Shown: positions 50,492 through 60,309, numbered from the stretch's first letter. The stretch: DNA of 64,000 nt from CAUZIZ01 sp965218775 (GCA_965218775.1 CBDCLS010000006.1:2232001-2296000); one strand, 5' to 3'. Notes: generated by a model not told the origin, from the sequence alone. A program made the numbers and translations.

Positions 50492-53400
50492 TCACCTCCG
50501 GGACCTCACGGCGCCCTCCAGGTCGGTGAAGCTGAAGACCGAATCCTGGAAAAGCATCATCTTGCGGCGTCCGGAGCCAGGATCGAGGATGTACTTTCTC
50601 TTCCCTGCCAATCCCTCCTCGACGGCCTCCAGATAGACTCGGGTCCGAGTCGTCTGAGGAGAACGGAGGTAAGCGTCGTATTGCAGATTAAAGCGCTGAC
50701 TCTCTCCCATTGCCCGATGAACTCTTCGAAACCGATAGGACTCCGCATCGATCAGTCTCTTCTGCGCGGCACCCCGGGCCAAGGGAACCCTCTCGTTTGC
50801 GTAGGCCTGCGCTTCGTTGATCATCCGACTCTTCTCCTCGAGTGCACCCGCCACACCGCGGAAAACATCGACCACTTCGAGAGCAGGATGCACGTCCTGA
50901 AGATTGAGCGACTGGATCTCTACCCCGAGGCCTAGATAGTCCAGCTCACTTCGAACCATCTCCCTGGCCGTGCTTTCGATCTGAAGGCGATCCAAGGCCA
51001 GAACCTGGTCCAGAGTCATGGTCGCGACCACATAGCGCAGGGCTCCCTCGCACAGAAATCTGAGAGTATTCTCGAAATCGACGGTGCGAACCAGGAACTG
51101 TCTGGGTTCGCTAATGGAGTAGTGTACGACGGCATTGACCTCGACCAGATACTCGTCGCCCGTGAGCATCACCGCCTCTTCTTCCCGCCTGACATAGCGC
51201 CCTTGGCGATGCTGGATGTTCCACTCGTAGGCGGTAGGCTCTCCCTCTTCAGAGTCAGTCTCAGACAATCGAAACCCCAGCTGCAGCGAGTTGACGCGGT
51301 TTGGGTTGATTCGATGAAGACGCTCCGCCGGCCAGGGAAAGACGTAGTGAAGGCCAGGGCTCAGGTTCGTCTCCAGCATTCTGCCAAAGCGCTCAACCAC
51401 ACCTATCTGATCAGGCTGGATCACCGCGACACCGGAAAACACATACAGGGCAAGAGCGGCGACGAAAAGAAACCTCAACAGGGGCTGTCGGTGATGTCCC
51501 GCCCAATGGACCAAGTGCTCCAGAAGCGAGCTGGGGGGCCAATGATCCGCCCACCAATGCTGAAAATCGTGCAGCGCGTGCTGGGCGCGATGAGGCAAGA
51601 GGTTCCGGGGACGACTCTCCAATAGCTTGAGGGAGTTCATCAAGACCAGGAAGGAGGATCCCTGGTGGACGACAGCCGCTGCTACCGCGGTCAAGTATCC
51701 AAGAAACGCAGCCACTACGGCTACCAGGTTGAAGGCAAAGCCGAACCACAAGATGTTGTCTTGAATGGTCTTGACCGCCTTGCGACTGGTCTCGATAAGA
51801 ACAGATAGACGGTTCAGCCCTCCGTCCCCAACCAGAATCACACCAGAGGCTTCAGCCGCAATGTCGGTGCCGGTATCGCCCATGGCCACACCCACATCGG
51901 CCGCTGCCAAAGACGGAGAGTCGTTGACTCCATCCCCCACCATGGCGACGGTGAAACCCTCGCGTTTGAGCTCCTCGAGACGAGCCAACTTCTCTTCTGG
52001 AAGCAGATTGGCTGAGACCTCCGAAATGCCCACAGTCTTTGCAATCTGAGTGGCTGAGTTCTGATTATCTCCGGTCAGCAGAAGAGACTTATGGATACCG
52101 AGATGGTGGAGCTGGTGCAGCGTCTCTGAGGCCTCAGGTCGAGGCAGATCCTTCAAGATCAAGACACCCGCGAGACGATCTCCTTTTGCGACCAGCACGG
52201 GGATAGATCCTGCGGCTGCCGTCTGGTCCAGAATCGCTTGCTGCTCTTCTGAAAGGCTGAAACTCTTTTGTTCAAGGAAGCGTGCGCTCCCCAGCAGGAT
52301 GTGGCTGGTTGTCGCCTGATCCTCGCTCCCAGGCTCCACCGGCGCCATGACACTACCTTCCATACCCAAGCCGGCATGCCGCTTTACCTCCTCAGCATCA
52401 CCGAGGGAAAGGCCCTTTTCCTCGGCGCCGGCCCGGATGGCGCGTCCCAGCAGATGTTCCGAGTAGAACTCCAAGGAGGCGGCCCAGGACAGCACCTGGG
52501 ACTCCTGAAAATCGTCAAAGCTCTGGACCTGGATCAGCTCCGGGCGTCCCCGCGTCAGGGTTCCCGTCTTGTCGAACGCGACGCAGTCAACCTGCGCCAC
52601 CTTCTCCAGCTGCGCTCCCCCTTTGACGATGATTCCGCGGCGAGCAAGGGCACTGACCGAGGCCAGGACGGCAGCCGGAGTGGCCAGAACCATGGCGCAG
52701 GGGCAGGCGACGATCAAGATCGCTACCGACCGCATCCATTCCCCGGTAATCAGGTAGCAAACGGCGGCAATGCCAAGAACCATAGGCAGAAACCACTGAG
52801 CGTAGCGGTCGGCGGTACGCTGAATCGGTGCCTTGCTTTCCTTGGCATGACGAACCAGCTCCACGATCCGGCTGAGGACGGTATGATCTCCCACCTGGTG
52901 TGCCTGGACCAGGAGTCGGGAGGTCTGGTTGAGACTGCCCGCGTAGAGAGAATCACCACTTAGCCGCTCCCGGGGAAGGGACTCGCCGGTGATGGAACTC
53001 TCATCCAACAGGGAATCTCCTTCAAGGATGGTCCCATCGACCGGCACCCTCTCACCTGGATAGACGACAACCCTTTCGCCTGCCTCAACCTCCTCGAGGG
53101 GAATCTCTTGCTCGCGTCCATCACGCTCGACGTGAGCGTGCTGCGGGAGACAGGAGAGAAGTTTGCTCAAATCGGTTTGAAAACGGCGTGCCGCATACGC
53201 CTCTAGCGTCTCTCCCACCAACATGATGTAGACGACTTCGGCTGCGGCAAGATATTCGCCTACATACAACGCGGCCAAGGCAGCTATGGTGACTGCCTGA
53301 TCCGCACTGATCTTTCGCGCTAGCAGATCCTGAAAGGCACGGGTAAAGGTGCTGTAACCGTAGATGAAGGTCAGGGCGATCGCCAGATCCCATTGGAATG

Positions 53401-53524
53401 GGGACCTGATCCACTCCTGCCAATAGCCGAGCAACAGCAAGCCGGCCACGACCAATCCGACGAAGCGCCAGCGGAAACCGGTGTCTTCGTGGAGATGAAA
53501 TGTGTGTCCAAGAGGAAAGAACAT
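50492..53524 (-). CDS. P1B-type ATPase fused to HflK-like SPFH domain
   Basis: 1010 residues. Residues 1-640 form a heavy-metal P-type ATPase: TGES (179-182), metal-path CPC (274-276), phosphorylation DKTGT (Asp318), the HP-locus SEHLLG (355-360, His kept but the usual Pro is Leu) and GDGVND (530-535). There is no N-terminal heavy-metal-binding domain. Residues 645-678 are a His/Trp-rich linker. After a membrane helix (LFVAALALYVFSG) an HflK-type SPFH domain fills residues ~700-1010 (IGVVERFGRMLETNLSPGLH; DVFRGVAGALEEKSRMINEA). I recall similar fusions in Planctomycetes. hflC lies downstream after the long inverted repeat. The fusion suggests metal transport coupled to membrane quality control (inference). 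Confidence 0.9.
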   Translation of the reverse strand: MFFPLGHTFHLHEDTGFRWRFVGLVVAGLLLLGYWQEWIRSPFQWDLAIALTFIYGYSTFTRAFQDLLARKISADQAVTIAALAALYVGEYLAAAEVVYIMLVGETLEAYAARRFQTDLSKLLSCLPQHAHVERDGREQEIPLEEVEAGERVVVYPGERVPVDGTILEGDSLLDESSITGESLPRERLSGDSLYAGSLNQTSRLLVQAHQVGDHTVLSRIVELVRHAKESKAPIQRTADRYAQWFLPMVLGIAAVCYLITGEWMRSVAILIVACPCAMVLATPAAVLASVSALARRGIIVKGGAQLEKVAQVDCVAFDKTGTLTRGRPELIQVQSFDDFQESQVLSWAASLEFYSEHLLGRAIRAGAEEKGLSLGDAEEVKRHAGLGMEGSVMAPVEPGSEDQATTSHILLGSARFLEQKSFSLSEEQQAILDQTAAAGSIPVLVAKGDRLAGVLILKDLPRPEASETLHQLHHLGIHKSLLLTGDNQNSATQIAKTVGISEVSANLLPEEKLARLEELKREGFTVAMVGDGVNDSPSLAAADVGVAMGDTGTDIAAEASGVILVGDGGLNRLSVLIETSRKAVKTIQDNILWFGFAFNLVAVVAAFLGYLTAVAAAVVHQGSSFLVLMNSLKLLESRPRNLLPHRAQHALHDFQHWWADHWPPSSLLEHLVHWAGHHRQPLLRFLFVAALALYVFSGVAVIQPDQIGVVERFGRMLETNLSPGLHYVFPWPAERLHRINPNRVNSLQLGFRLSETDSEEGEPTAYEWNIQHRQGRYVRREEEAVMLTGDEYLVEVNAVVHYSISEPRQFLVRTVDFENTLRFLCEGALRYVVATMTLDQVLALDRLQIESTAREMVRSELDYLGLGVEIQSLNLQDVHPALEVVDVFRGVAGALEEKSRMINEAQAYANERVPLARGAAQKRLIDAESYRFRRVHRAMGESQRFNLQYDAYLRSPQTTRTRVYLEAVEEGLAGKRKYILDPGSGRRKMMLFQDSVFSFTDLEGAVRSRR

Positions 53525-53567
53525 GCTCGAGAACCCAGCGTTTTTCGCTCAGAACCGAGGCGCCGAC

Positions 53568-54266
53568 TCAAGCGAAGCCGTACTTGCCCAGCAGCTCCTT
53601 CGTCAGATTCGGCTTGTCGCTGGGAGTCAAATCGGTGCGTCTCATAAGGAAGTGCGCCTCGCTTTCAAAGGCCCGCATTCTTACCGCCGCGTCGGGCAGG
53701 GCATCCAGACAGCTCGGAGGGATGCGAATCACCCCCTCAGGATCTGCGTGGACCACGTCTCCGGGGCTGACGGTGATCCCTCCTACCTCGATCGGCTGGT
53801 CCTGAGTCCCGATGCGGAGGGCACAGTGATGGATGGTGATGCCGGTACAATAGGCCGCGAACGGAATGCTCAAGAGGCCAGCCACATCTCGCAAACCACC
53901 GTCTGCAACCGCAGCGATGCAACCGGCAGCGTAGAGCCCCTTGGCCATGCCGTCGCCCAGAACACACTCGTGGTGAGGGCGAGATCCAGTGGTCTTGACT
54001 ACCCAGACCACGGGCTCCTCCATCGCATTGATTCGATCGACCTGCTGCCAGAAATCGCCCATATTGGCCTCACCGCCGGGCGAACTGCTGTCCATCTCGC
54101 AGGTAACGGCAACGCCAACCGTGGGCCCCAAGCTGGGAGTGACGGACTGAATAGTTCCGGCCATGTAGAACTCCTGGGCGGGTGTAGGGTCAATGTAGCC
54201 AATCGTGTTGGCAAGCAGTGCAGTATCGAATTCGCGTAGTTCTTGTATGACCGAACCCAGTGACAT
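53568..54266 (-). CDS. RraA-like aldolase/regulator
   Basis: 232 residues, ribosome binding site GAGGAG. The RraA/4-hydroxy-4-methyl-2-oxoglutarate aldolase fold is shown by GDGMAKGLYAAGCIAAVADG, GLRDVAGLLSIPFAAY and VGGITVSPGDVVHADPEGVI; the G...RD motif carries the metal-associated Arg-Asp. In most bacteria without RNase E inhibition such proteins are 2-oxo-acid aldolases or are uncharacterised. The gene is 43 bp upstream of the ATPase-HflK gene on the same strand and may be co-transcribed. Confidence 0.83.
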   Translation of the reverse strand: MSLGSVIQELREFDTALLANTIGYIDPTPAQEFYMAGTIQSVTPSLGPTVGVAVTCEMDSSSPGGEANMGDFWQQVDRINAMEEPVVWVVKTTGSRPHHECVLGDGMAKGLYAAGCIAAVADGGLRDVAGLLSIPFAAYCTGITIHHCALRIGTQDQPIEVGGITVSPGDVVHADPEGVIRIPPSCLDALPDAAVRMRAFESEAHFLMRRTDLTPSDKPNLTKELLGKYGFA

Positions 54267-54494
54267 GAAACTCCTCCGTTCGCCTCCAGACTAACTCAGT
54301 TTTCGCTCCGTATTGACCGGGAGGACCCGACCAGGAACCGATCTCGTAGAGATTCCAGCTGCAAAGGATCAACCTATAAGACGGCGTGCCAATATACAAG
54401 TATCAGGGATGCCTCTGAGCCGGACTCGGCGAAAAATCCAGGGCTTGCTAAAACTGGCCTGGAAGCATTAGTCGGGCTGCAGGTTGCGGCCTAG

Positions 54495-56184
54495 CCCGGA
54501 TTTCTCAAGGATAAGAAAAAGCAGTCAGCTCAATGTGGTATAAAGTCTGTGTTAACAAAGACTTAACAAACACAAGGAGCTGACTACTATGACGACAGAG
54601 TGTATCGCTTCTAAGCTGGAGTTTCAAGGGCTGGAGGGTCGCCGAGTGGAGGCAGAATTCAACGGGGGACAGATCACTTCAGACGCCGGAGGGTTGCTGT
54701 TACGGGAGGTGGAGAGCCGCTATGGGTTCATTCGCGGCTTGGCCGCCTGCTTTGGGGACCGGCGCGATCCTCGCTTCACCGAGTTCAGTGTGGAGGAGCT
54801 GGTGGGGCAGCGGATTTATGGACTGGCCTTGGGCTATGAGGATCTCAACGATCATGAGGAGCTACGGACGGATCCGCTGATGGCGGTGTTGGTGGGCAAG
54901 GAAGATCCCTTGGGGAGGGATCGGCGAGCGGAAGCGGATCGGGGCAAGGCGTGTGCCGGCAAGAGCACACTCAATCGTTTGGAGTTGTCCTCGGTGACGC
55001 AGGATAAATATCGCAAGACGCCGGTGGATGAAGCGGCGGTGGAAGCGTTTTTGGTGGAGCAGTTCATTCGGGTGCGAGGCGGTAAACCCAAGGAGTTGGT
55101 GTTGGACCTGGATGCGACGGATGATCCGCTGCACGGAGAGCAGGAGGGTCGTTTCTACCATGGCTACTACCGGTGTTACTGCTACCTGCCCCTGTATGTG
55201 TTTTGCGAGGGGTATGTGCTGGGGGCCAAGCTACGGGTGTCGAATCTGGATGGCTCCGAAGGAGCGGTCCAGGAGATGGAGCGGATCGTGGGACAACTGC
55301 GGGCGAAGTGGCCGAAGGTCCGCATTACGCTGCGGGCGGACAGCAGCTTTGCGCGCGAGGCGTTGATGAAATGGTGTGAGGAGCATCGAGTGGATTACGT
55401 CTTCGGTCTGGCCCGCAATCAGCGCTTAGAGGGGACCCTGGAGTCGGAGCTGGAACAGGCCCAGGCGCTTCAACAAGCGAGCGGCAGCAGCGCCCGAGTC
55501 TATAAGGACTTTCGTTACCAGACGCGCAAGAGCTGGAGTCAAGAGCGGCGAGTGGTGGGCAAGGCCGAGTACACGGGTAAGGGATCCAATCCCCGCTTTG
55601 TCGTCACCTCGCTGGGAGCGAAGCGGTGGCCCGCCCAAAAGCTGTACGAGCAGCTGTACTGCGCGCGAGGGGAGGCGGAGAATCGGATCAAGGAACAGCA
55701 GCTGGAGCTGTTTGCCGATCGGACCTCGACGCACCTCATCAAGAGCAATCAGCTGCGGTTGTGGTTCTCCTCGGTGGCCTATAATCTGCTGCACACGTTG
55801 AGGCGTGTCGCTTTGAAGGGGACCCAGTGGGCGAAGGCGCAATGCCAGACAATTCGCCTCAAACTGTTGAAGATAGGAGGCCAGATTCGGGTCAGTGTCC
55901 GGCGGGTGAGTCTGTCCTTGAGCGAGGGTTATCCTTACCAAGCACTCTATGCCCAAGCCTTGGCCCAGCTTCAACAGCTCGGTTGAGCCAAGGAAAGTCG
56001 GAAATCCCAGCCGTCTGCAACTGAGGCGCCTGAGGTGTGTCTGAAAAACCGGTTTTCCGCGCTCGACACAGGCCTCACGACGCCTGTCGTACTCTGCACC
56101 GCCCTCAGCGGCGCCTTTGACCCAGACCGGCGTCGAGAAATCGACTAAAATCGCCCTTTCGGCTTTCTCCTTGAGAAATCCGGG
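54495..56184. mobile_element. Complete IS1380-family insertion sequence
   Basis: Perfect 17-bp terminal inverted repeats CCCGGATTTCTCAAGGA (left from 54495; right in reverse to 56184), with CTAG immediately outside both ends (54491-54494 and 56185-56188) as a 4-bp target duplication or conserved flank. The element is 1690 bp and holds one intact transposase gene. The flanking sequence does not rebuild an obvious gene. Confidence 0.88.
54589..55986 (+). CDS. IS1380-family transposase
   Basis: 465 residues with AAGGAG ahead of ATG 54589. Typical start ITSDAGGLLLREVESRYGF and RRDPRFTEFSVEELVGQRI; the DDE triad is expected in LVLDLDATDDPLHGEQEG (first Asp), ITLRADSSFAREAL (second Asp) and CARGEAENRIKEQQ (Glu). 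The frame is uninterrupted, so the copy may be active. A TATAAA box lies about 45 bp upstream, inside the left end of the element. Confidence 0.95.
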   Translation: MTTECIASKLEFQGLEGRRVEAEFNGGQITSDAGGLLLREVESRYGFIRGLAACFGDRRDPRFTEFSVEELVGQRIYGLALGYEDLNDHEELRTDPLMAVLVGKEDPLGRDRRAEADRGKACAGKSTLNRLELSSVTQDKYRKTPVDEAAVEAFLVEQFIRVRGGKPKELVLDLDATDDPLHGEQEGRFYHGYYRCYCYLPLYVFCEGYVLGAKLRVSNLDGSEGAVQEMERIVGQLRAKWPKVRITLRADSSFAREALMKWCEEHRVDYVFGLARNQRLEGTLESELEQAQALQQASGSSARVYKDFRYQTRKSWSQERRVVGKAEYTGKGSNPRFVVTSLGAKRWPAQKLYEQLYCARGEAENRIKEQQLELFADRTSTHLIKSNQLRLWFSSVAYNLLHTLRRVALKGTQWAKAQCQTIRLKLLKIGGQIRVSVRRVSLSLSEGYPYQALYAQALAQLQQLG

Positions 56185-56551
56185 CTAGGCTAGTTCTTGT
56201 CCAGAAACCCAGGTTTCTGGACGAGAGAACCGGCGGTTTTTCAATCACATAAGACGGGATCGTACTTCCCGTCGAAGCACCGCACAGAGCTTGTCCTGCC
56301 AAGGGGCGATCAGGGGTTGCCGACAGACATTACGTCTGTTTGTCGCACCCTGTCCTTTTGATCGCGGTCAGCTCTGAGCTGTCGTCAGAGTAAGAGCCGC
56401 TGTCTTCAGGCGAAGTCATGTTGCTAGAAGAGCGAGGGCAGCGTGACAGGGCAACCTTCAACTGAAGTCGAAAGAAGTGAACGTCCCGTTCTCGTCGGCA
56501 AGCCCACGAATCCTAAAGTTTCTGGGGTCATGTCCGATTACACCGACATCT
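56185..56551. other. Gap before the signalling genes
   Basis: About 370 bp. It contains the inverted repeat TCCAGAAACC/GGTTTCTGGA (56200-56221), directly beyond the insertion sequence, and no gene. The promoter of the kinase gene should lie here. Confidence 0.4.
56200..56221. terminator. Inverted repeat, possible terminator
   Basis: Ten-base arms TCCAGAAACC and GGTTTCTGGA around CA form a stable stem. No T-run follows, so a factor-independent terminator is uncertain. Confidence 0.35.
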
Positions 56552-58822
56552 ATGCAATCAGCCTCTATTCCTGAAAACGAATCCGGTCGTCTGGCCGCCC
56601 TGCGTGATCTGCGGATTCTGGATACTCCGGAAGAGGAAGCCTACGAACGCATCACTAGCTTGACGGCCCAGATTTTCGATGTCCCTATCTGTCTCATCAG
56701 CCTGGTCGACTCGGAGCGCGAATGGTTTAAATCATGCTATGGCATCGACGAGCGGAGCGCAGAACGGCAAACGGCTTTCTGTGCGCACGCGATCCTGAGT
56801 GATGAGCTACTCGTGGTTGAGGATGCTCTGCAAGATGCCCGCTTCGTCGACAATCCCCAGGTGGTAGATCAAGGGATCCGCTTCTACGCAGGCGCCCCGC
56901 TGAAGACGGAGGAAGGTTTTCGGATCGGCGCCCTCTGCATCAAGGACACACGGCCAAGGACCTTCAGCCCCGGTGATCAGAAGACGCTCATGAACCTGGC
57001 ATCGGTGGTCATGCGTGAATTCGGGCAGTCCAGGCTCGTGCGGCTGCTGGCGACGGAAGTATCGCGGCGAGAAGGAATCGAGAAAGATCTGACAAACCGG
57101 ACCGAGGGGCTTGATCTCGCCTTGAGAGCAGGCAACATCGGCACCTGGGTCTGGGACGCGAAGACAGATCTGATCGAGACTGACGAGCGGCTGGGACCGC
57201 TCTTCGGCTTGCCTTCAGGCAGCTTTCCGCAGCAGCTTGCCGATTTTCTGTCGCTCCTGCACCCCGATGATCGAAGCCGGGTCGAGGCCCAGGTAGCGGA
57301 TACCGTCAGCCGGGGCACGGAGTATAACACCGAGTATCGAGTCATTTGGCCCGACGGCAGCGTTCACATGATCGGCGCACGGGGCCGGCCGGTTCACGAA
57401 GCAGGCCAGGTCGTGCGAATGACGGGAGTGTGTTGGGATCTCACGAATCGATGGAGGACGGAGACGGCCCTGCGCGAGAGCGAGGCCGAGACGGCGACCA
57501 TCAACCGTGAGCTTGTCAGCATCAACCAGATCCATGAATCCCTTCTTAGCTGCAAGACCGTCAACCAGGTCGCCGATGTCATGACCGGCGTCCTGGCACA
57601 AGATTTCGGCGCCTATTTTGCCAGGGTATGGATTCTGCGCGCTGCGGATCTGTGCGCGGATTGCCAATTGGCAGAGCACTGTCCTTCAAAGGAAGAATGT
57701 CTGCATCTGGTATCAAGCTCGGGTCACTACACCCATACCGATGGGGCGCACAGGCGAGTCCCCTTGGGTGCATTCAAGATCGGACTGATCGCACAGGGAC
57801 GGGGCGAGACCATCAGCAATGATGTCCCCACCGACGAGCGCGTCCACGATCGAGAGTGGGCTGGCCGGCACGGTCTACAATCCTTTGCAGGATTTCCCCT
57901 GCTCAACGACGGCAAAGTCATCGGCGTGCTGGCGATGTTCTCTCAACAGCATCTTCCCCAGCACATGCTTGAAACATTGGGGATCCTGGCTAAGTTGGGT
58001 GCGATAGCCATCAAGAACCTTCTTCAGTTGGAGAGCCTGGAGCAGCAAAACGAGCAGATCAAACAATACGCCAAACAACTCCAGGACAAGCAGAAGGCAA
58101 CGGAGGCCGTCAATTTGGAACTGGCGCACAAGAACGCCGAACTCGATGAGTTCACCTACGTGGCAAGCCACGATCTCCAGGAGCCGCTGCGCAAGCTGGT
58201 TTCCTTCAGTTCGCTGCTGGAAAGGGACGCCGGGGACAACTTGCCAGAAACCGCGAAGAAAGACCTCAACTTCATTACCGATGCGGCGGGACGGATGTCC
58301 AAGCTGATTCAGGATCTGCTGCAGCTTTCACGGGCAGGCAGGTTGGCGATGGTCCGGGACCGTATTTGCCTCAATAAGTGCGTCGACCGAGCCCTTGAGG
58401 CCCTGGCCGGGCGAGTTGCCGAGACCGGTCCCAGGATCGTAAGAGATCCTCTACCAGAAATTGTGGGAGACCGAACACTTCTCACGCAGTTGTTTCAGAA
58501 CCTCATCGGAAATGCCCTGAAGTTTGTCTCGCCAGATCGGTCGCCTGCAATCCGAATCACGGCCCAACGGTCCAACGGCCACTGGATCGTAGGAGTTGAG
58601 GACAATCGCATCGGCATCGAACCTCAGTACACCGAGCAGATCTTTGCCCCTTTCAGTCGACTACATGGCCAGGACGAGTATCCGGGCTCCGGCATCGGTC
58701 TCTCCATCTGTCGCAAGGCGGTGGAACGACACGGGGGCACGATCTGGGTAGAGCCAGGGGCAGGAGAAGGATCTCATTTCAGGTTCACAATAGGGGCTGA
58801 ACGGGAGGCAAAAAACGACTGA
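56552..58822 (+). CDS. GAF-PAS-GAF hybrid-input histidine kinase
   Basis: Start ATG 56552 (MQSASIPENESGRLAALRDL), because homologues begin here; GTG 56477 is the other choice. Order in ~756 residues: GAF (~15-165, ILDTPEEEAYERITSLTAQI), a PAS domain (~200-320, ending MTGVCWDLTNR), a second GAF (~345-510), a coiled coil (QQNEQIKQYAKQLQDKQKA), then HisKA with H-box YVASHDLQEPLRKL (His540) and HATPase: N-box NLIGNALKF, G1 EDNRIGIEPQY and G2 GSGIGLSICRK. The G1 box normally reads DNGIG; here Arg replaces the first Gly. Cytoplasmic; no membrane helix. It is followed by a receiver whose gene overlaps or abuts it. Confidence 0.88.
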   Translation: MQSASIPENESGRLAALRDLRILDTPEEEAYERITSLTAQIFDVPICLISLVDSEREWFKSCYGIDERSAERQTAFCAHAILSDELLVVEDALQDARFVDNPQVVDQGIRFYAGAPLKTEEGFRIGALCIKDTRPRTFSPGDQKTLMNLASVVMREFGQSRLVRLLATEVSRREGIEKDLTNRTEGLDLALRAGNIGTWVWDAKTDLIETDERLGPLFGLPSGSFPQQLADFLSLLHPDDRSRVEAQVADTVSRGTEYNTEYRVIWPDGSVHMIGARGRPVHEAGQVVRMTGVCWDLTNRWRTETALRESEAETATINRELVSINQIHESLLSCKTVNQVADVMTGVLAQDFGAYFARVWILRAADLCADCQLAEHCPSKEECLHLVSSSGHYTHTDGAHRRVPLGAFKIGLIAQGRGETISNDVPTDERVHDREWAGRHGLQSFAGFPLLNDGKVIGVLAMFSQQHLPQHMLETLGILAKLGAIAIKNLLQLESLEQQNEQIKQYAKQLQDKQKATEAVNLELAHKNAELDEFTYVASHDLQEPLRKLVSFSSLLERDAGDNLPETAKKDLNFITDAAGRMSKLIQDLLQLSRAGRLAMVRDRICLNKCVDRALEALAGRVAETGPRIVRDPLPEIVGDRTLLTQLFQNLIGNALKFVSPDRSPAIRITAQRSNGHWIVGVEDNRIGIEPQYTEQIFAPFSRLHGQDEYPGSGIGLSICRKAVERHGGTIWVEPGAGEGSHFRFTIGAEREAKND

Positions 58823-58841
58823 AACATTACATCCTGTAATC

Positions 58842-59261
58842 TTGGTGGTTGATGATGACGCCGGGGACCAGGAGTTGACCCGTCGTGCCCTACAGGACGG
58901 GTTGCCGGGCGCAGACATACGCAGTGTCCATGACGGTGTGGAGGCATTGGACTATCTCCTCCACCGGGAGACTTACGCCGATCCTGGTACAGCACCCGCC
59001 CCTGATCTGATGCTGCTCGACCTGAATATGCCACGTATGTGTGGCCGCGAGATGCTCGAACGTCTCAATCAGGACCCCTCGCTCCGACGGATCCCTGTGA
59101 TCGTGCTGACCACCTCACAACAGGAAGCGGACATTCTCCGCAGCTACGAGCTCGGCTGTAATTCGTTTATCACCAAACCCGTCAGCATCGACGAGTTCAT
59201 GGAGTCGATGCGTCAGTTGGGAATGTACTGGTTTGGATTAGTGTCCTTGCCTACAACATGA
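58842..59261 (+). CDS. Single-domain response regulator (Rcp1-like)
   Basis: 139 residues from TTG 58842. The conserved fold is complete only if translation begins a little earlier (LHPVILVVDDD); a CTG at 58797 inside the end of the kinase gene could serve. Acidic pocket VVDDDAGD, phosphoacceptor Asp60 (LMLLDLNMP), Thr in VLTTSQ and Lys in ITKPVS. No output domain, like the Rcp1 partners of phytochrome-type kinases. Probably the direct target of the preceding kinase. Confidence 0.85.
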   Translation: MVVDDDAGDQELTRRALQDGLPGADIRSVHDGVEALDYLLHRETYADPGTAPAPDLMLLDLNMPRMCGREMLERLNQDPSLRRIPVIVLTTSQQEADILRSYELGCNSFITKPVSIDEFMESMRQLGMYWFGLVSLPTT

Positions 59262-59268
59262 GGACCCC

Positions 59269-60309
59269 ATGTCTCTAAAATCTTTGCTCTCACTTGTCAT
59301 CGATGACGATCGGGGGGACGCCGAGATCCTGGCCCGATTGCTCCAGGAAATCCCCGGGTTCCGCTTCGAGTTCGTGCACGAACCAGACCCGTATCCTGCC
59401 CTCGCCGTACTGCGCGACCGCGACTTCGATATAGTCTTCCTCGATTACCAGCTGGGTGCGGTAACGGGTCTCGAGCTCGCTCAATTGATTCGCTCATCTG
59501 GGGATCTTCGACCGATCATCATGTTCACCGGACGGGGAGACGAGAATACCGCCATGCAACTGGGCCAGGCCGGAGTTGACGCCTACCTGACCAAGTCAGG
59601 ACTTTCGCCTGATTCGATTCAGATGGCGGTGACCGAATCTCTGAGACGCCAGCAGAATCGGCTCAAACAAGCCAAGGGAGATCTACTCCAGCAAGCACGA
59701 TTCGTCAAACTCGAGGAAGCGAATCGTGAGCTACAGCGCCAGAATCGGCGGGATCCGCTCACGGGAATCAGTAACCGAAAGGCCTGGCAAGCAGCGGCTT
59801 CCGTCGAGCACGAGCGATCTGTCCGCCGCAATCATGCCTACAGTGTGCTAATGCTTGACGTGGATTATTTCAAGAGATTCAACGACTCCCAAGGCCACCA
59901 GTCAGGCGACGATTGCCTGGTCCAGGTCGCCAGGTGCCTTTCACAGACCACCCGGGCGATGGACGTCGCAGCTCGGTACGGCGGCGAGGAGTTCATCGTC
60001 CTCTGCCCGGAGACGAACGTCGACGGTGCTGCCAGGTTGGGAGAGCGCATGCGGCGGGCCGTCTGGAACCTGAACATCCAACATCCAACCAGCCCGATTT
60101 CCGAGCGAGTGACGATCAGTTGTGGAGTTGCAGCCGGTCCGGCCGAAGAACTCGACACCGTCATCGAGAGGGCCGATGCGAGTCTGTACGCTGCCAAGGC
60201 AGAAGGCCGCAATCGTGTGTCCGTCCATGATCCAGCCAGCGATCAGCTACCACATCGTGGGCTGATTGAGGCTCACTCACGAACAGCCAGAAGAGACGGC
60301 AGGCTGTGA
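59269..60309 (+). CDS. Receiver-GGDEF diguanylate cyclase
   Basis: 346 residues, 7 bp after the single-domain regulator. A receiver (Asp59 in IVFLDYQLG, Thr in MFTGRG, Lys in LTKSG) is linked by a coiled coil (RLKQAKGDLLQQARF) to GGDEF: DPLTGISNRKAW and RYGGEEF (238-242). The inhibitory site RAMD (229-232) lies five residues before GGEEF, so product inhibition is expected. The enzyme makes cyclic di-GMP from GTP. It is likely phosphorylated by the adjacent kinase. Confidence 0.92.
   Translation: MSLKSLLSLVIDDDRGDAEILARLLQEIPGFRFEFVHEPDPYPALAVLRDRDFDIVFLDYQLGAVTGLELAQLIRSSGDLRPIIMFTGRGDENTAMQLGQAGVDAYLTKSGLSPDSIQMAVTESLRRQQNRLKQAKGDLLQQARFVKLEEANRELQRQNRRDPLTGISNRKAWQAAASVEHERSVRRNHAYSVLMLDVDYFKRFNDSQGHQSGDDCLVQVARCLSQTTRAMDVAARYGGEEFIVLCPETNVDGAARLGERMRRAVWNLNIQHPTSPISERVTISCGVAAGPAEELDTVIERADASLYAAKAEGRNRVSVHDPASDQLPHRGLIEAHSRTARRDGRL

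Noticed and set aside
56222..56470. A c-di-GMP riboswitch in front of the histidine kinase was considered.
   Set aside because: The conserved GEMM core could not be aligned convincingly.
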